NCBI GenBank assembly: GCA_028820655.1
Contig: JAPPIK010000020.1
Coordinates: 1 to 64,000, forward strand
Source: Candidatus Poribacteria bacterium
GTDB lineage: Bacteria > Poribacteria > WGA-4E > JAJDTR01
Length of the DNA stretch: 64,000 nt
Direction: 5' to 3'
A program made the position numbers and the translations under genes. The notes under the pieces were generated by a model, which did not search any database, was not told the origin of the DNA, and saw nothing but the letters and a program-made list of their open reading frames with translations. Shown here piece after piece: positions 1 to 9,587 of the stretch (within the stretch, counting starts at the first letter, position 1; every line of letters starts with the position of its first letter).

Positions 1-376
1 AATCCGCCTAATCCGCGATTCAGACAATCCCTCCTCCCATCCCCCGACCCGTCCCCTCGTCTTCCTCTCTCTCCACTCCCCACTCTCCACTGCTTTTCCC
101 CCCTTCCATCCTTCCTGTCTTCCTATTTTCCTACCCTCACGAATCGCCCAACAACCCGCCTCTAATCCGCGAAATCCGCCTAATCCGCGATTCAGACAAT
201 CCCTCCTCCCATCCCCCGACCCGCCTCCTCGTCTTCCTCTCTCTCCACTAATCACTCTCCACTGCTTTTCCCCCCTTCCATCCTTCCTGTCTTCCCGTGT
301 TCGCCTTCTCGCAAATCGCACAATTACCCGCTCCCAATCCGTGAAATCCTATAATCCGTGTAATCCGTGATTCAGA
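1..376. repeat. Interspersed repeat: 'AATCCGCGAAATCCGCCTAATCCGCGATTCAGACAATCCC' followed by a C/T-rich tract; about two copies, period ~172 bp
   Basis: The same text recurs at ~8800-9110, ~9120-9370 and reverse-complemented at ~38160-38310. Confidence 0.85.
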
Positions 377-910
377 CAATCCCCTCCCTCTACTTCGCTC
401 CTTGCTACCTCTTTAATCTTCGTGTCCTATCACCCTCTCGCTTCCTCGCTACCCACTATATTTCCCCCGCCCCGACCCAACCCCATATCCCATTGCCAAT
501 TCCCCGACACCTATGCCATAATCTGAAACCGCGAACCATGTTGGATTCATGCAGATTGCACCATGTAATCTTGAACACACTACTGGACTGTCTGCAGACA
601 CCCCTACCATCGACTTCTTGAACCTATTGAGCGGCCCACAACAGCAACAGCCTGGACTTTATCGACTGAACTCGCTGCAAAAGAAGGCGCTAAACAACGC
701 CATATTAGACCTTATGCTGCGCTTCACGATGACTGATGCCTCAATAAAAAACGGCGCGGTTGAGTATCCCAAGAATGACGAATGAGTGCATTTGTATAGA
801 TGACATTCATCCATTTCGCGAGGTCGCGTGAAGAGATTATTCAGGTGCGGTATGAGATTACCATTGAATAATTGTCAGTCAACATTTATACTTTGTGAAG
901 GAGGGTTCAT

Positions 911-1951
911 ATGATTAAAGCGATTGACTTCTTCTGCGGGGCGGGCGGTTTGACGAGAGGTCTGTTAGATGCCGGAATCTCGGTGTTAGCTGGCGTAGAT
1001 AACGATGAGCACTTAGAGCGAACCTATTCTCATAACAATGTACCAAGTCGTTTCATCAATAGCGACATCAAGGACATTAATATCCACGCGCTCCGCGAAG
1101 CACTAGAGATTCAATCCGGGGATACAACGCTCTATGCTGCATGCACGCCGTGTCAACCGTTCTCGACCCTCAACAGACTGAAGGGCAATGATGAGCGAAA
1201 AATACTCCTTCTGTCATTTGCGCGAATCGTAGAAGAATGCCCGCCTGATTTCGTTCTGGTTGAAAATGTGCCGGGGCTGAACAACGCATATGGGAGGGAA
1301 ATCTCTCAACGATTTCTGAATATACTGAGGAGGTGCAGGTTCAAGGAGGCGGCGGATTTTCTTGATGCGAAGGATTTCGGAGTACCTCAAACGCGCAAAC
1401 GATTCATCCTTGTTGCCTCCCGTCACGGCTCAATCTCGCTGCCCGATTCTGGTTCAGATGGCAAAGATTATCCAACAGTCAGGGAATACATTGAAAAGTA
1501 TCCTGTAATTTCTGATGGCGAAGCATCGGCAGATTATCTGAACCATGCCGCAAGGAAACTTGCGCCCCATCACAAGCGTATTGTCGAAGCAATACCTAAA
1601 AACGGAGGTAGCCGCCGCGATGTGGCTGATACGTCGATACTTCTGAAGTGTCATCAAAAGAAACCTAACGTACACAAAGACGTATTTGGACGAATAGCAT
1701 GGGATGCCCCTGGACCAACCTTAACGTGTCGCTGCACGGATGTCTACTGTGGTCGCTTTGTACATCCGGAACAAGACAGAGGAATCTCATTGCGTGAAGC
1801 TGCCGCCCTTCAGACGTTTGAGGATGACTACGAATTTTTCGGCACTCACATTCTCGGGATATCGCGCCAAATCGGCAATGCTGTCCCCGTGAAATTTGCT
1901 GAACATTTGGGAAACTCAATCATTGACTCGCACCGATACGACCGGAGGTAA
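911..1951 (+). CDS. DNA (cytosine-5-)-methyltransferase
   Basis: IDFFCGAGGLTRGLLDAG (SAM motif I), TPCQPFS catalytic motif, ENVPG motif, C-terminal RQIGNAVPV motif; upstream RBS-like GAAGGAGGG. Confidence 0.95.
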   Translation: MIKAIDFFCGAGGLTRGLLDAGISVLAGVDNDEHLERTYSHNNVPSRFINSDIKDINIHALREALEIQSGDTTLYAACTPCQPFSTLNRLKGNDERKILLLSFARIVEECPPDFVLVENVPGLNNAYGREISQRFLNILRRCRFKEAADFLDAKDFGVPQTRKRFILVASRHGSISLPDSGSDGKDYPTVREYIEKYPVISDGEASADYLNHAARKLAPHHKRIVEAIPKNGGSRRDVADTSILLKCHQKKPNVHKDVFGRIAWDAPGPTLTCRCTDVYCGRFVHPEQDRGISLREAAALQTFEDDYEFFGTHILGISRQIGNAVPVKFAEHLGNSIIDSHRYDRR

Positions 1952-1954
1952 TGT

Positions 1955-3904
1955 ATGAGCCAAGTTAGAGATGGTTCAAAAAACCCATATAAGATGGAGT
2001 TTGATGTTGGTACGATTAAACACCTCGGTCTGCAGATGTATTCAACGCTGCCGCCGGTTATTGGTGAATTGGTAGCCAATGCCTGGGACGCTAACGCAAC
2101 GAAGGTTGATATTAAAATTCCATCAGACCGAATCAACGAAGATACCTCAGAAATTGTCATAAGCGACAATGGCGACGGTATGTCGGATAACGATATACGG
2201 GAAAAGTACCTCAAGATAGGACGGGATCGACGCGAAAATGGACTATTTGATGAGACCGATCCCCCGTTCCGTCGAAAGATAATGGGGAGAAAAGGGATCG
2301 GAAAATTCTCGGCTTTTGGCATCGCGAGGGAAATCGTTATAGAAAGTATGCAGAATGGGGAAGTCATCCATTTTCGAATGAATTACGATGAGATACTAAA
2401 GAAGGCCGATGAGCGAGAGATTTTATTCTCTCCGCGACCACCTTCTGGAAACGTACCTGAAGGAACGAGAATCACACTCAAGTATATTACAAAATTCAAG
2501 AGTCGCCCAATTTCAACCGACATAATCCGACGAGGGCTTGCACGCCGCTTCGCCATTATCGGCCCAAATAACGAATTTGAGGTGGTGTTAAATGGCGAGC
2601 CAATTTCGCCGGAAGACCGCAATTTGAAACGACTACTCGAACGAGATACGAATGGTAATCGGTATCTGTGGGAATACAATGACGAAATAGAGCCAAACAC
2701 CGGCTGGATAGTGTCCGGCTGGATTGGCGCACTAAAACGTACGTCGCAGGACATTGATGGAATAGACCGAGGAATCGCCCTTATGGCAAGAGGTAAGTTG
2801 GTACAAGAACCGTTCGTTTTCGATGCGATTGTCGGTCAGCAATATGCGCTGTCATATCTCATAGGCGAACTTCATGTTGAATTTGTAGACGAAAAAGAAG
2901 ACACGATAGGAACAACCAGAAACTCATTGGTATGGGACACGGAAGCAAACACTGCGCTAAAGGAATGGGGCAAGAATGAGATCAATAAGATAGCTCGCGA
3001 ATGGGCGGACAAACGCAGTAAAGACAATGAGACGATACTACAAAAAAACGAGTTATATATTGACTTTCAACGGCGAACAAGAGAAATTGGTAACAAGCGT
3101 GCATTCAAACTTGCGGATCAGTTAGTGCGCCAAGCTTTCACGAAGAATCCTACAGCCGAAGTCAAAGAAGTTGAACCGGTGATTGAAACGTCTTTGGATT
3201 TTCTGGAATTTGATGCCTTCTGGGAGATTGCCCAAGAACTAACCCGAGCGGATCTTGAAGACACTGAAAAACTCTTTGAGTTGTTTCGGGAATTGGAAAT
3301 TTTTGAAGCCAAAGAAATGGCACGGGTTACCCAAGGGCGGATAACGGCCATTGAGAAACTTCAAAATCTGATAGTTGAAAACGCGTTGGAATTCCCAACT
3401 CTCCACAATTTCTTGAAAGAATTCCCTTGGGTAATTGATCCGCGTTGGACACTGGTCGATGACCAAGTTACGTATAGTAAGCTACTGCGCGATAAATTTC
3501 CGGAAAGTCGCAACGTACCCGAGGAAAACAAACGAATAGATTTTCTATGTGTGCGTGAGGGGACAAACTTGGTTGTCGTGGAGATAAAACGCGCGAAATC
3601 AAGTGTTTCCAAGGAGGAACTTGACCAAATAGAAGAATACGTCAACTTTCTCCGCGATCACATTCAATCGACAACTGACCCTGTGTACGGTTACAAGGAA
3701 GTCACGGGATATCTCCTATGTGGTGATTTGGTAAACACCTATCAAGCAAGAGGCAAGCGTGACAATTTGGAAAAAGCGCAGATTTACGTCAGGCGATATT
3801 TGGATTTGCTTGCGATGGTAAGAAAGGCGCACGCTGAATTTCTAGATAGGTATAATCAACTTCGAGAGGCAAAGCAAAACGCGACAAAGGATGTTGCTAC
3901 TTGA
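1955..3904 (+). CDS. GHKL (HSP90/MORC-like) ATPase with C-terminal PD-(D/E)XK/DUF4263-like nuclease domain; probable restriction-associated protein
   Basis: ELVANAWDANAT, ISDNGDGM and GRKGIGKFSAFG match the GHKL N, G1 and G2 boxes; C-terminal IDFLCVREGTNLVVVEIKRA fits D-x(n)-ExK; starts 3 bp after the methyltransferase stop. Confidence 0.85.
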   Translation: MSQVRDGSKNPYKMEFDVGTIKHLGLQMYSTLPPVIGELVANAWDANATKVDIKIPSDRINEDTSEIVISDNGDGMSDNDIREKYLKIGRDRRENGLFDETDPPFRRKIMGRKGIGKFSAFGIAREIVIESMQNGEVIHFRMNYDEILKKADEREILFSPRPPSGNVPEGTRITLKYITKFKSRPISTDIIRRGLARRFAIIGPNNEFEVVLNGEPISPEDRNLKRLLERDTNGNRYLWEYNDEIEPNTGWIVSGWIGALKRTSQDIDGIDRGIALMARGKLVQEPFVFDAIVGQQYALSYLIGELHVEFVDEKEDTIGTTRNSLVWDTEANTALKEWGKNEINKIAREWADKRSKDNETILQKNELYIDFQRRTREIGNKRAFKLADQLVRQAFTKNPTAEVKEVEPVIETSLDFLEFDAFWEIAQELTRADLEDTEKLFELFRELEIFEAKEMARVTQGRITAIEKLQNLIVENALEFPTLHNFLKEFPWVIDPRWTLVDDQVTYSKLLRDKFPESRNVPEENKRIDFLCVREGTNLVVVEIKRAKSSVSKEELDQIEEYVNFLRDHIQSTTDPVYGYKEVTGYLLCGDLVNTYQARGKRDNLEKAQIYVRRYLDLLAMVRKAHAEFLDRYNQLREAKQNATKDVAT

Positions 3905-4031
3905 TGGCAGACTCGTCTGTTTTGTAATAGCCACTTTATTGCCAAGTAGACGACGATTTGCCGTATGACGCATTGTCGTGTATACGAATAGAGCGGATTG
4001 GAGTAGATTGGGGAGATTCTGACAGATTGGC

Positions 4032-4049
4032 ATTTGAAACGTTTCAAAT
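4032..4049. promoter_or_regulatory. Perfect 18-bp palindrome ATTTGAAACGTTTCAAAT, possible operator
   Basis: Read directly; lies in the spacer between the ATPase and vsr. Confidence 0.4.
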
Positions 4050-4306
4050 AACTATATACTGCGGATTGCGTTTGCACATGCAAAACAATCCAATGTTCGT
4101 ATTGCATCTCTTTACCAATGCTCGGTCGCGTCCCTTGTGCCTACTTGTTGTACATTATGGTTTCAAACCTGCAAATCCGCGGTGGTCTCGTTTATGATGG
4201 GCAGTGATTGGCAATTAGGGTCTCGTTATTGTGTGAAAATTTGCTACCCACAAATCCTCTCTATTATCCTCTTGTCACGCGCCGGGTTCCGCGTGACCGA
4301 TGTCGC

Positions 4307-4699
4307 ATGGATATGTTTTCCAAAGAAAAACGAAGCGATTTGATGTCTCGAGTAAAAAGCCGAGACAGCAAAATGGAAGTTTCTTTCCGTAAAGCGCTGT
4401 GGAAACACGGCTTTCGATACAGAAAGAACTCGCCAAAACATTTCGGAAAACCTGATGTCGTATTGCCAAAATACGAGACGGTAATATTTCTTGACTCCTG
4501 TTTTTGGCACGGTTGCGAACAGCATTGCAGCTTGCCTGCAACGAGATCAACTTTTTGGAAAGAAAAAATCGCGCGAAACATCGCACGAGATAAGGAAGTG
4601 AATCGACATTACGATAAGATTGGCTGGCGCGTCATCAGGCTTTGGGAACACGACCTAATGAGAAAGGATTTCAAGTTCGACTTTGACACGCTCAAATAG
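4307..4699 (+). CDS. vsr: Very short patch repair (Vsr) family endonuclease
   Basis: MDMFSKEKRSDLMSRVKSRDSKMEVSFRKALWKHGFRYRKN...GKPDVVLPKYETVIFLDSCFWHGCEQHC...RDKEVNRHYDKIGWRVIRLWEHDL is characteristic Vsr; internal ATG preferred over the track start at 4208. Confidence 0.93.
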   Translation: MDMFSKEKRSDLMSRVKSRDSKMEVSFRKALWKHGFRYRKNSPKHFGKPDVVLPKYETVIFLDSCFWHGCEQHCSLPATRSTFWKEKIARNIARDKEVNRHYDKIGWRVIRLWEHDLMRKDFKFDFDTLK

Positions 4700-4817
4700 A
4701 CATCTTTCCTAATTTACCCTAGTCGCTGCCGATTGATGATCCATTGCTTCTAAGCCCCAGCGGGGCGGTGCGCGCCCTGCTCAAATGAGACTGCTAATTC
4801 GTTCATGATATATCACC

Positions 4818-5015
4818 TCACTCCGGTATTAGCGCGTTATAGTTAGCTGTTCCGGGTTTGCCAAACACTGCAACGATACCCACCCCAACTGCATTAACCA
4901 TCATTGCGGCCGCGGGCTTGCCTTCCGAATCACTCACACCAACGACACCACCAGTTTCATCGGTACCCATCGTGGCGACGATCTTGCCTTCCGCGTCAGT
5001 TTGTAGGGTGCGCAC
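4818..5015 (-). pseudogene. C-terminal remnant of a small repetitive protein; N-terminal codons come from an intergenic repeat
   Basis: Codons for M-R-T-L-Q are the complement of TTGTAGGGTGCGCAC, a repeat seen elsewhere in the window; remaining residues look like a protein tail. Confidence 0.4.
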
Positions 5016-5227
5016 CAGCCTCTAATAGCCCCGGAGGGGATCAATCGAACGGATAGAGAGTGCGATAGAGATCTTGAAGGTGTGTAGAAATGCCAAAACC
5101 CCGTACCCTAAGCCCCCGCGGGGATCAAGCGAGCGGACAACGAGCGCGATAGAGTTCCCACAGGTATATGGCGGGAAATCACAAGACGTGTCGGCAAATG
5201 ACCAAAAATGGCTAGACTACGGACTTT

Positions 5228-5758
5228 TCAAACAGGTTCTAACGTCCGCATATCGACCTGGAATTCTTTCGCTGTACGCCGGCAATACACGACATAAAGC
5301 ATCCAATCCTCAAACTTGGCGTCGCAACTCTCCTTCTCAACCCCGACGGTCGCTAACGCCCGAAGAGTGTAGATCGGATAATCATCGTCATGAAACCAAT
5401 GCAGGATGGCGGAAGCGACGGCAACTCTTACGCCGTGCAACCGGCACAAGTAGGCAATTCCATTCTCCTCGGTTTGAGCCGCCAGAGATAATCTGGGCAT
5501 TTCTTCGATGAACCCCTCAGGATTTCTTTCCATGTTGTGCCTGTTGCTCGGCATCGCCTCCCAGTCTGAAAGTTCTATCAATTCGGGGCGTTCCAGATAA
5601 CCTCTCGCTTTAACTTCAGGCACAAGACCCTCTATTCGGTTCTCACCCTCTCTCATATTCTCAATATACCGTTCCGCATAATCGAGAATCCCAGATTTAT
5701 TGATCGGTAGTTTCACGTCTATTCCTCCTCTTACCGCGAATTTGCCGCCCTCCCTCAC
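5228..5758 (-). CDS. Hypothetical protein, weakly reminiscent of HhH DNA-glycosylase-like proteins
   Basis: 176-aa ORF; motif VAVASAILHWFHDDDYPIYTLRALATVG. Confidence 0.6.
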   Translation of the reverse strand: MREGGKFAVRGGIDVKLPINKSGILDYAERYIENMREGENRIEGLVPEVKARGYLERPELIELSDWEAMPSNRHNMERNPEGFIEEMPRLSLAAQTEENGIAYLCRLHGVRVAVASAILHWFHDDDYPIYTLRALATVGVEKESCDAKFEDWMLYVVYCRRTAKEFQVDMRTLEPV

Positions 5759-5838
5759 AAAAAGACCCCATATTTGCGTTTTAAGGGCATCGTTTTAAGT
5801 GATGGATCTTACTTCCCCGAACCCAAAAAACTTCATTT

Positions 5839-6174
5839 TCACCCCGTAGCGTTAAGATTTGCCCGTCTCGTGTATGTCCCTGGGCTTGCAATCGGCTTTG
5901 CGAGTTGCCGTGCAAGGTAGTCGTGGTATTTCTCGACAGCTTGCCTGAATTGTTCAAACTGATCGATGCCGACGTTCAATTCGGGCGGAAACGGCAATTC
6001 TCCGGTCTCGCGGTTATTCCAGTAGATCTCATAGAGCCTGTCATTCAAGTCGTAGCATCCGATGCCGAAGCGTCGCAGTAGTTTAGGGATACTTATATCG
6101 CCTCGCGCCCGGAAATAGTAAGCAATCGCCTCATCGATGTGCCGGCGTCGGTCGTCAGGCAAAATTGACAACAT
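5839..6174 (-). CDS. Hypothetical protein
   Basis: Start chosen at internal MLSILPDDRRRHIDEAIAYYFRARG; RBS-like AGGAGGA upstream. Confidence 0.55.
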   Translation of the reverse strand: MLSILPDDRRRHIDEAIAYYFRARGDISIPKLLRRFGIGCYDLNDRLYEIYWNNRETGELPFPPELNVGIDQFEQFRQAVEKYHDYLARQLAKPIASPGTYTRRANLNATG

Positions 6175-6200
6175 TTTTGTCCTCCTCGCATTTTCGGGTT

Positions 6201-6425
6201 TTACTTCCCATCTTTGCGCCTTGCCCCGAGGACACCGCCAATAATGCCGCCGATTATGGCAAGGCATATCGTGCTTGTCCACGCTTTTACATCCTCCGTA
6301 ACCCAGTGCCCGAATTCGTACGAGTAATAATCCGTATACCAACCTTGAAAATTAGCAACAAGCACTCCGGCACATACGCCTACAATCGCACCAAGCAACA
6401 CTCCAATCTTCGCCAATCTATTCAT
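6201..6425 (-). CDS. Small membrane protein
   Basis: MNRLAKIGVLLGAIVGVCAGVLVANF...ICLAIIGGIIGGVLGARRKDGK; two hydrophobic segments; purine-rich RBS upstream. Confidence 0.55.
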   Translation of the reverse strand: MNRLAKIGVLLGAIVGVCAGVLVANFQGWYTDYYSYEFGHWVTEDVKAWTSTICLAIIGGIIGGVLGARRKDGK

Positions 6426-6441
6426 CCGATTCCCCTCCCCT

Positions 6442-6768
6442 TTACTTCCCATCTTTCAACCGGGCGATCGCGCCCCGTTCCGCCAGTACCGCTTTGGCAT
6501 AATGCGCCGGCATACTCGGCGATTGCCATCTGCCCGCCGTCTGCATATCCACAACGGACGCCCCCGCCCGCGCCGGTGAAATCGCAGACCCAACACGCAG
6601 CGAGTGTCCACTGATGAATCCTTCGGTGCCCGCTTCGTTTGCCCACCGCTTGATCGCGCGCCTTGTGGATTCGCAGATATACAGCGCTACGCGTCTGCTT
6701 TCCTGATCCCTCTTCCTAGATTTGAGTCTTAACACACTCATCATTATCCACAATTCTCGACCCATCAT
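6442..6768 (-). pseudogene. C-terminal fragment of a tyrosine recombinase/phage integrase
   Basis: GHSLRVGSAISPARAGASVVDMQTAGRWQSPSMPAHYAKAVLAERGAIARL resembles the integrase catalytic C-terminus (HxLR...GRW...Y); N-terminal part missing. Confidence 0.75.
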
Positions 6769-6989
6769 TCAGCACCTGGATTCTATGTGAATGTCACTGG
6801 GGACCCTTCGCGGCGTTCCTCGCATCTCCCCTGCTTTTCCGCCCTCATTACCATAGGCGCGTTCAGAAATAAATGAATGAAACGGTCTCCCGAGAAATCC
6901 GGAAGCCTTGAAATCTTGAATCCAAGACTCGCAGAATGCGGTGACCGGGATTGGACTCAAGTCAACGCAAAACTTTCGTCCGGAACGGA

Positions 6990-7271
6990 CTACTTGTAAA
7001 CCTTGCTCCGATGTCCAATCTTCTCCACGATAACCAGCTTCTGCCGTTCATCTATTCGATACACCACTCGGTAATCCCGACGAACCGTAATGCGGTATTT
7101 GCCCTTCAACGGCCCCCTTAGGCGCATCCCCGAATATGGATCCTGCTGCAAACCGTCAATCTTCTCTCTGATGCTCTCGACGATACCCCTATCAATCTCT
7201 CTGTCAAGGCTGCGCCGTGCTCCCCGCTCTATCGCAATCTGATATCGAATTCCCGCTTCACTTCCTCCCAC
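6990..7271 (-). CDS. RelE/ParE-superfamily toxin (GTG start)
   Basis: GLQQDPYSGMRLRGPLKGKYRITVRRDYRVVYRIDERQKLVIVEKIGHRSKVYK; 43-nt overlap with the upstream gene. Confidence 0.88.
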   Translation of the reverse strand: MGGSEAGIRYQIAIERGARRSLDREIDRGIVESIREKIDGLQQDPYSGMRLRGPLKGKYRITVRRDYRVVYRIDERQKLVIVEKIGHRSKVYK

Positions 7272-7810
7272 GGAATAACCTCATCGGCTTCGATCTTCCT
7301 CTTGGATTCGGTGAGAATTTCAGCATTATCGGCGTCCGCCATCTCTTCGGCGGTCGCTTTCCAAGCCTCGATATCAATCTCCAATAAGGAACTGTAATAC
7401 TGAGCCATAGAATCGAGCATGATTTCGGCATTGCCTTGCTCCGTCGGAGATAAGTCGCCTCGAGCCTCGATCCACGGCGGTTCCGAATGCGAAAGCCTAA
7501 CCAGCCAATACGCCGGTTTGTCGCCGTAGTGATTCAGCACCATATCCACCGTCGCTTTCTCGTCTGCATCCAATTTGCCGGAATCCCCCGCCTCGATCTC
7601 CGACACATAATACTGGCCTCGATGATACTCAAATAGATCTCTGACAACAGGGCCATTCGACCACGCCTCAATCTTCTCATCGAACAGAGGTCTTTCATCC
7701 CACACCAGCGACCACGCTTGAGAATAATAAACCAACTTCTGCAACTTTAAAGTGATCATTTGTCCCTGTTTTTCCAGAATGTACGCCGCCGCATCAAATA
7801 CATTTACCAT
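7229..7810 (-). CDS. Panacea-domain (DUF4065/SocA-like) antitoxin
   Basis: MVNVFDAAAYILEKQGQMITLKLQKLVYYSQAWSLVWDERPLFDEKIEAWSNGPVVRDLFEYHRG; RBS GGTAGGAGGG before the ATG. Confidence 0.88.
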   Translation of the reverse strand: MVNVFDAAAYILEKQGQMITLKLQKLVYYSQAWSLVWDERPLFDEKIEAWSNGPVVRDLFEYHRGQYYVSEIEAGDSGKLDADEKATVDMVLNHYGDKPAYWLVRLSHSEPPWIEARGDLSPTEQGNAEIMLDSMAQYYSSLLEIDIEAWKATAEEMADADNAEILTESKRKIEADEVIPWEEVKREFDIRLR

Positions 7811-8303
7811 CGTTCTATCCCTCCTACCTCGGACCATTTGTCCCGTTTCCTTCGCGTCCAATCTGGTCTACTTCCTTGCCAGATATACTTATCCTACCAA
7901 GCCATGTGTGTGTATGTCAACTCGATCTACGTCCGAGCGCCGCCTCGGCGTTGCTTTCCCGAGAAACCACCCAACTCCCTAATCCAACACTTCAATCAAT
8001 CCGGAACTCTTGGAATCTTGAATCCAGCGATTAAAGATTTCAAGTTGGTCCAAACCTACTGCGGTACGGGTATATTTTCGCCTTACTGGTGGAATTTCTG
8101 CCTGCCCCTGTCTTTGCGGTTCCCACCCGGTGTGGTCTCCCTCTCCCAACCGTCAATCCCACAAACCACTAAAAGATCCCGCCGAGCCGCGAACCGGTAA
8201 TCTCCCTTTCCAAGACCGGACAAATGATGGTATATTTCCGCAGCATTCGGGAACCAAACCGTTTATGAGAAGGATTCTCAAGAAAAACTGAAAGGAGACT
8301 ATC

Positions 8304-8645
8304 ATGTCGGACTCACCCGCCGCCACCATGAAAAAAAACCCATCTTATAGCGTGGCCTTGTCACTAATCTTTACTCCTGAATTGGAAGAAGTGGGGTACA
8401 CCGTAACCTGCAAGGAGTTCCCGGAACTCATAACATACGGTCAAACGCTAGACGAGGTATTCAAAAACGCCGGAGACGCTTTCAATGCAGTGTTTGAAGC
8501 CTATGAGGAGCTGAGACGTGATTTGCCTGAATCAACCAAGAGATACCACAAAGCAGAACCTGATAACGCACTTGATTTACTAATTGAAGCCGCCGTTCCC
8601 ATGAAAATACCTCAACAGCCGCCCGCAACTGCGACCCAAATCTAA
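8304..8645 (+). CDS. HicB-like antitoxin-family protein without adjacent HicA
   Basis: YSVALSLIFTPELEEVGYTVTCKEFPELITYGQTLDEVFKNAGDAFNAVFEAYEE matches the HicB fold pattern; RBS AAAGGAGA. Confidence 0.6.
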   Translation: MSDSPAATMKKNPSYSVALSLIFTPELEEVGYTVTCKEFPELITYGQTLDEVFKNAGDAFNAVFEAYEELRRDLPESTKRYHKAEPDNALDLLIEAAVPMKIPQQPPATATQI

Positions 8646-8799
8646 ATGCAATGCGAAATACAGCGACATAGCGAAGCGGCTCCGAAGATTAGCTCATGTG
8701 CAATCTGAGCGCAAGACCCGCGGATCCCATAGATTCTGATACCACCCCGAAACGCATAAAACCGCCACCGTACCAGACTTTGGCGCACGCGACCTGCCA

Positions 8800-9370
8800 A
8801 TCCGTGAATTCCGCCTAATCCGCGATTCAGACAATCCCTCCTCCTATCCCCCGACCCGCCTCCTCGTCTTCCTCTCTCTCCACTAATCACTCTCCACTGC
8901 TTTTCCCCCCTTCCACGCCTTCCAATCTTCCTCCCCTACCCTCACAAATCGCCCAACACCCCGCTTTTAATCCGCGAAATCCGCCTAATCCGCCTAATCC
9001 GCGATTCAGACAACCCTCCCCCTTCCCCTCACACCTCCGCCCCTAATCCTGCCAATCCCCAAATCTCATAAATCACAGTTCAGACAATCCCCGCTCCCTT
9101 ACCTCGCCTGCCATCCTCCCTTTCATCCCGTTTTCGCACCCTCACGAATCGCCCAACAACCCGCCTCTAATCCGCGAAATCCGCCTAATCCAGCAAGTGA
9201 GTGAATAGCGAGCGCGGTAGAGATCCCCTAATCCGCGATTCAGACAATCCTTCCTCCCATCCCCCGACCCGTCCCCTCGTCTTCCTCTCTCTCCACTCCC
9301 CACTCTCCACTGCCTTTCCCCCTCCTTCCCACTGGCCACTGACCACTAACCACTGACCACTGCCTCTCAA
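8800..9370. repeat. Further copies of the AATCCGC/C-T-rich repeat
   Basis: Repeats the text of 1-376. Confidence 0.85.
9192..9228 (-). repeat. 37-bp short insertion-like element (SIE) inside the AATCCGC repeat, flanked by TAATCC on both sides
   Basis: TAATCC-AGCAAGTGAGTGAATAGCGAGCGCGGTAGAGATCCCC-TAATCC; uninterrupted CCTAATCCGCGATTCAG occurs at ~8 and ~180. Confidence 0.75.
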
Positions 9371-9587
9371 TGTTTTGACAAATTTCCAACCATTGAAAAA
9401 ACCGCCCAAACATGTTACAATTCCCCCCGATAACACCCTCCGCGGCACTGGTCCGCACCGCACCCAACTTTTAAGTGCAACCAAGACAAGCCCGTTAGTG
9501 GAAGTCTTTGATCTCAATCAACAGACATCCGCTGGTGGGCTTTTTTTGTTCCATCTGTCCGCCACATACCCCTGAAAGGTTCCAAGC

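Noticed and set aside
367-785. Small ORFs upstream of the methyltransferase as a possible RM controller
   Set aside because: No helix-turn-helix-like pattern; first ORF lies partly in the C/T-rich repeat.
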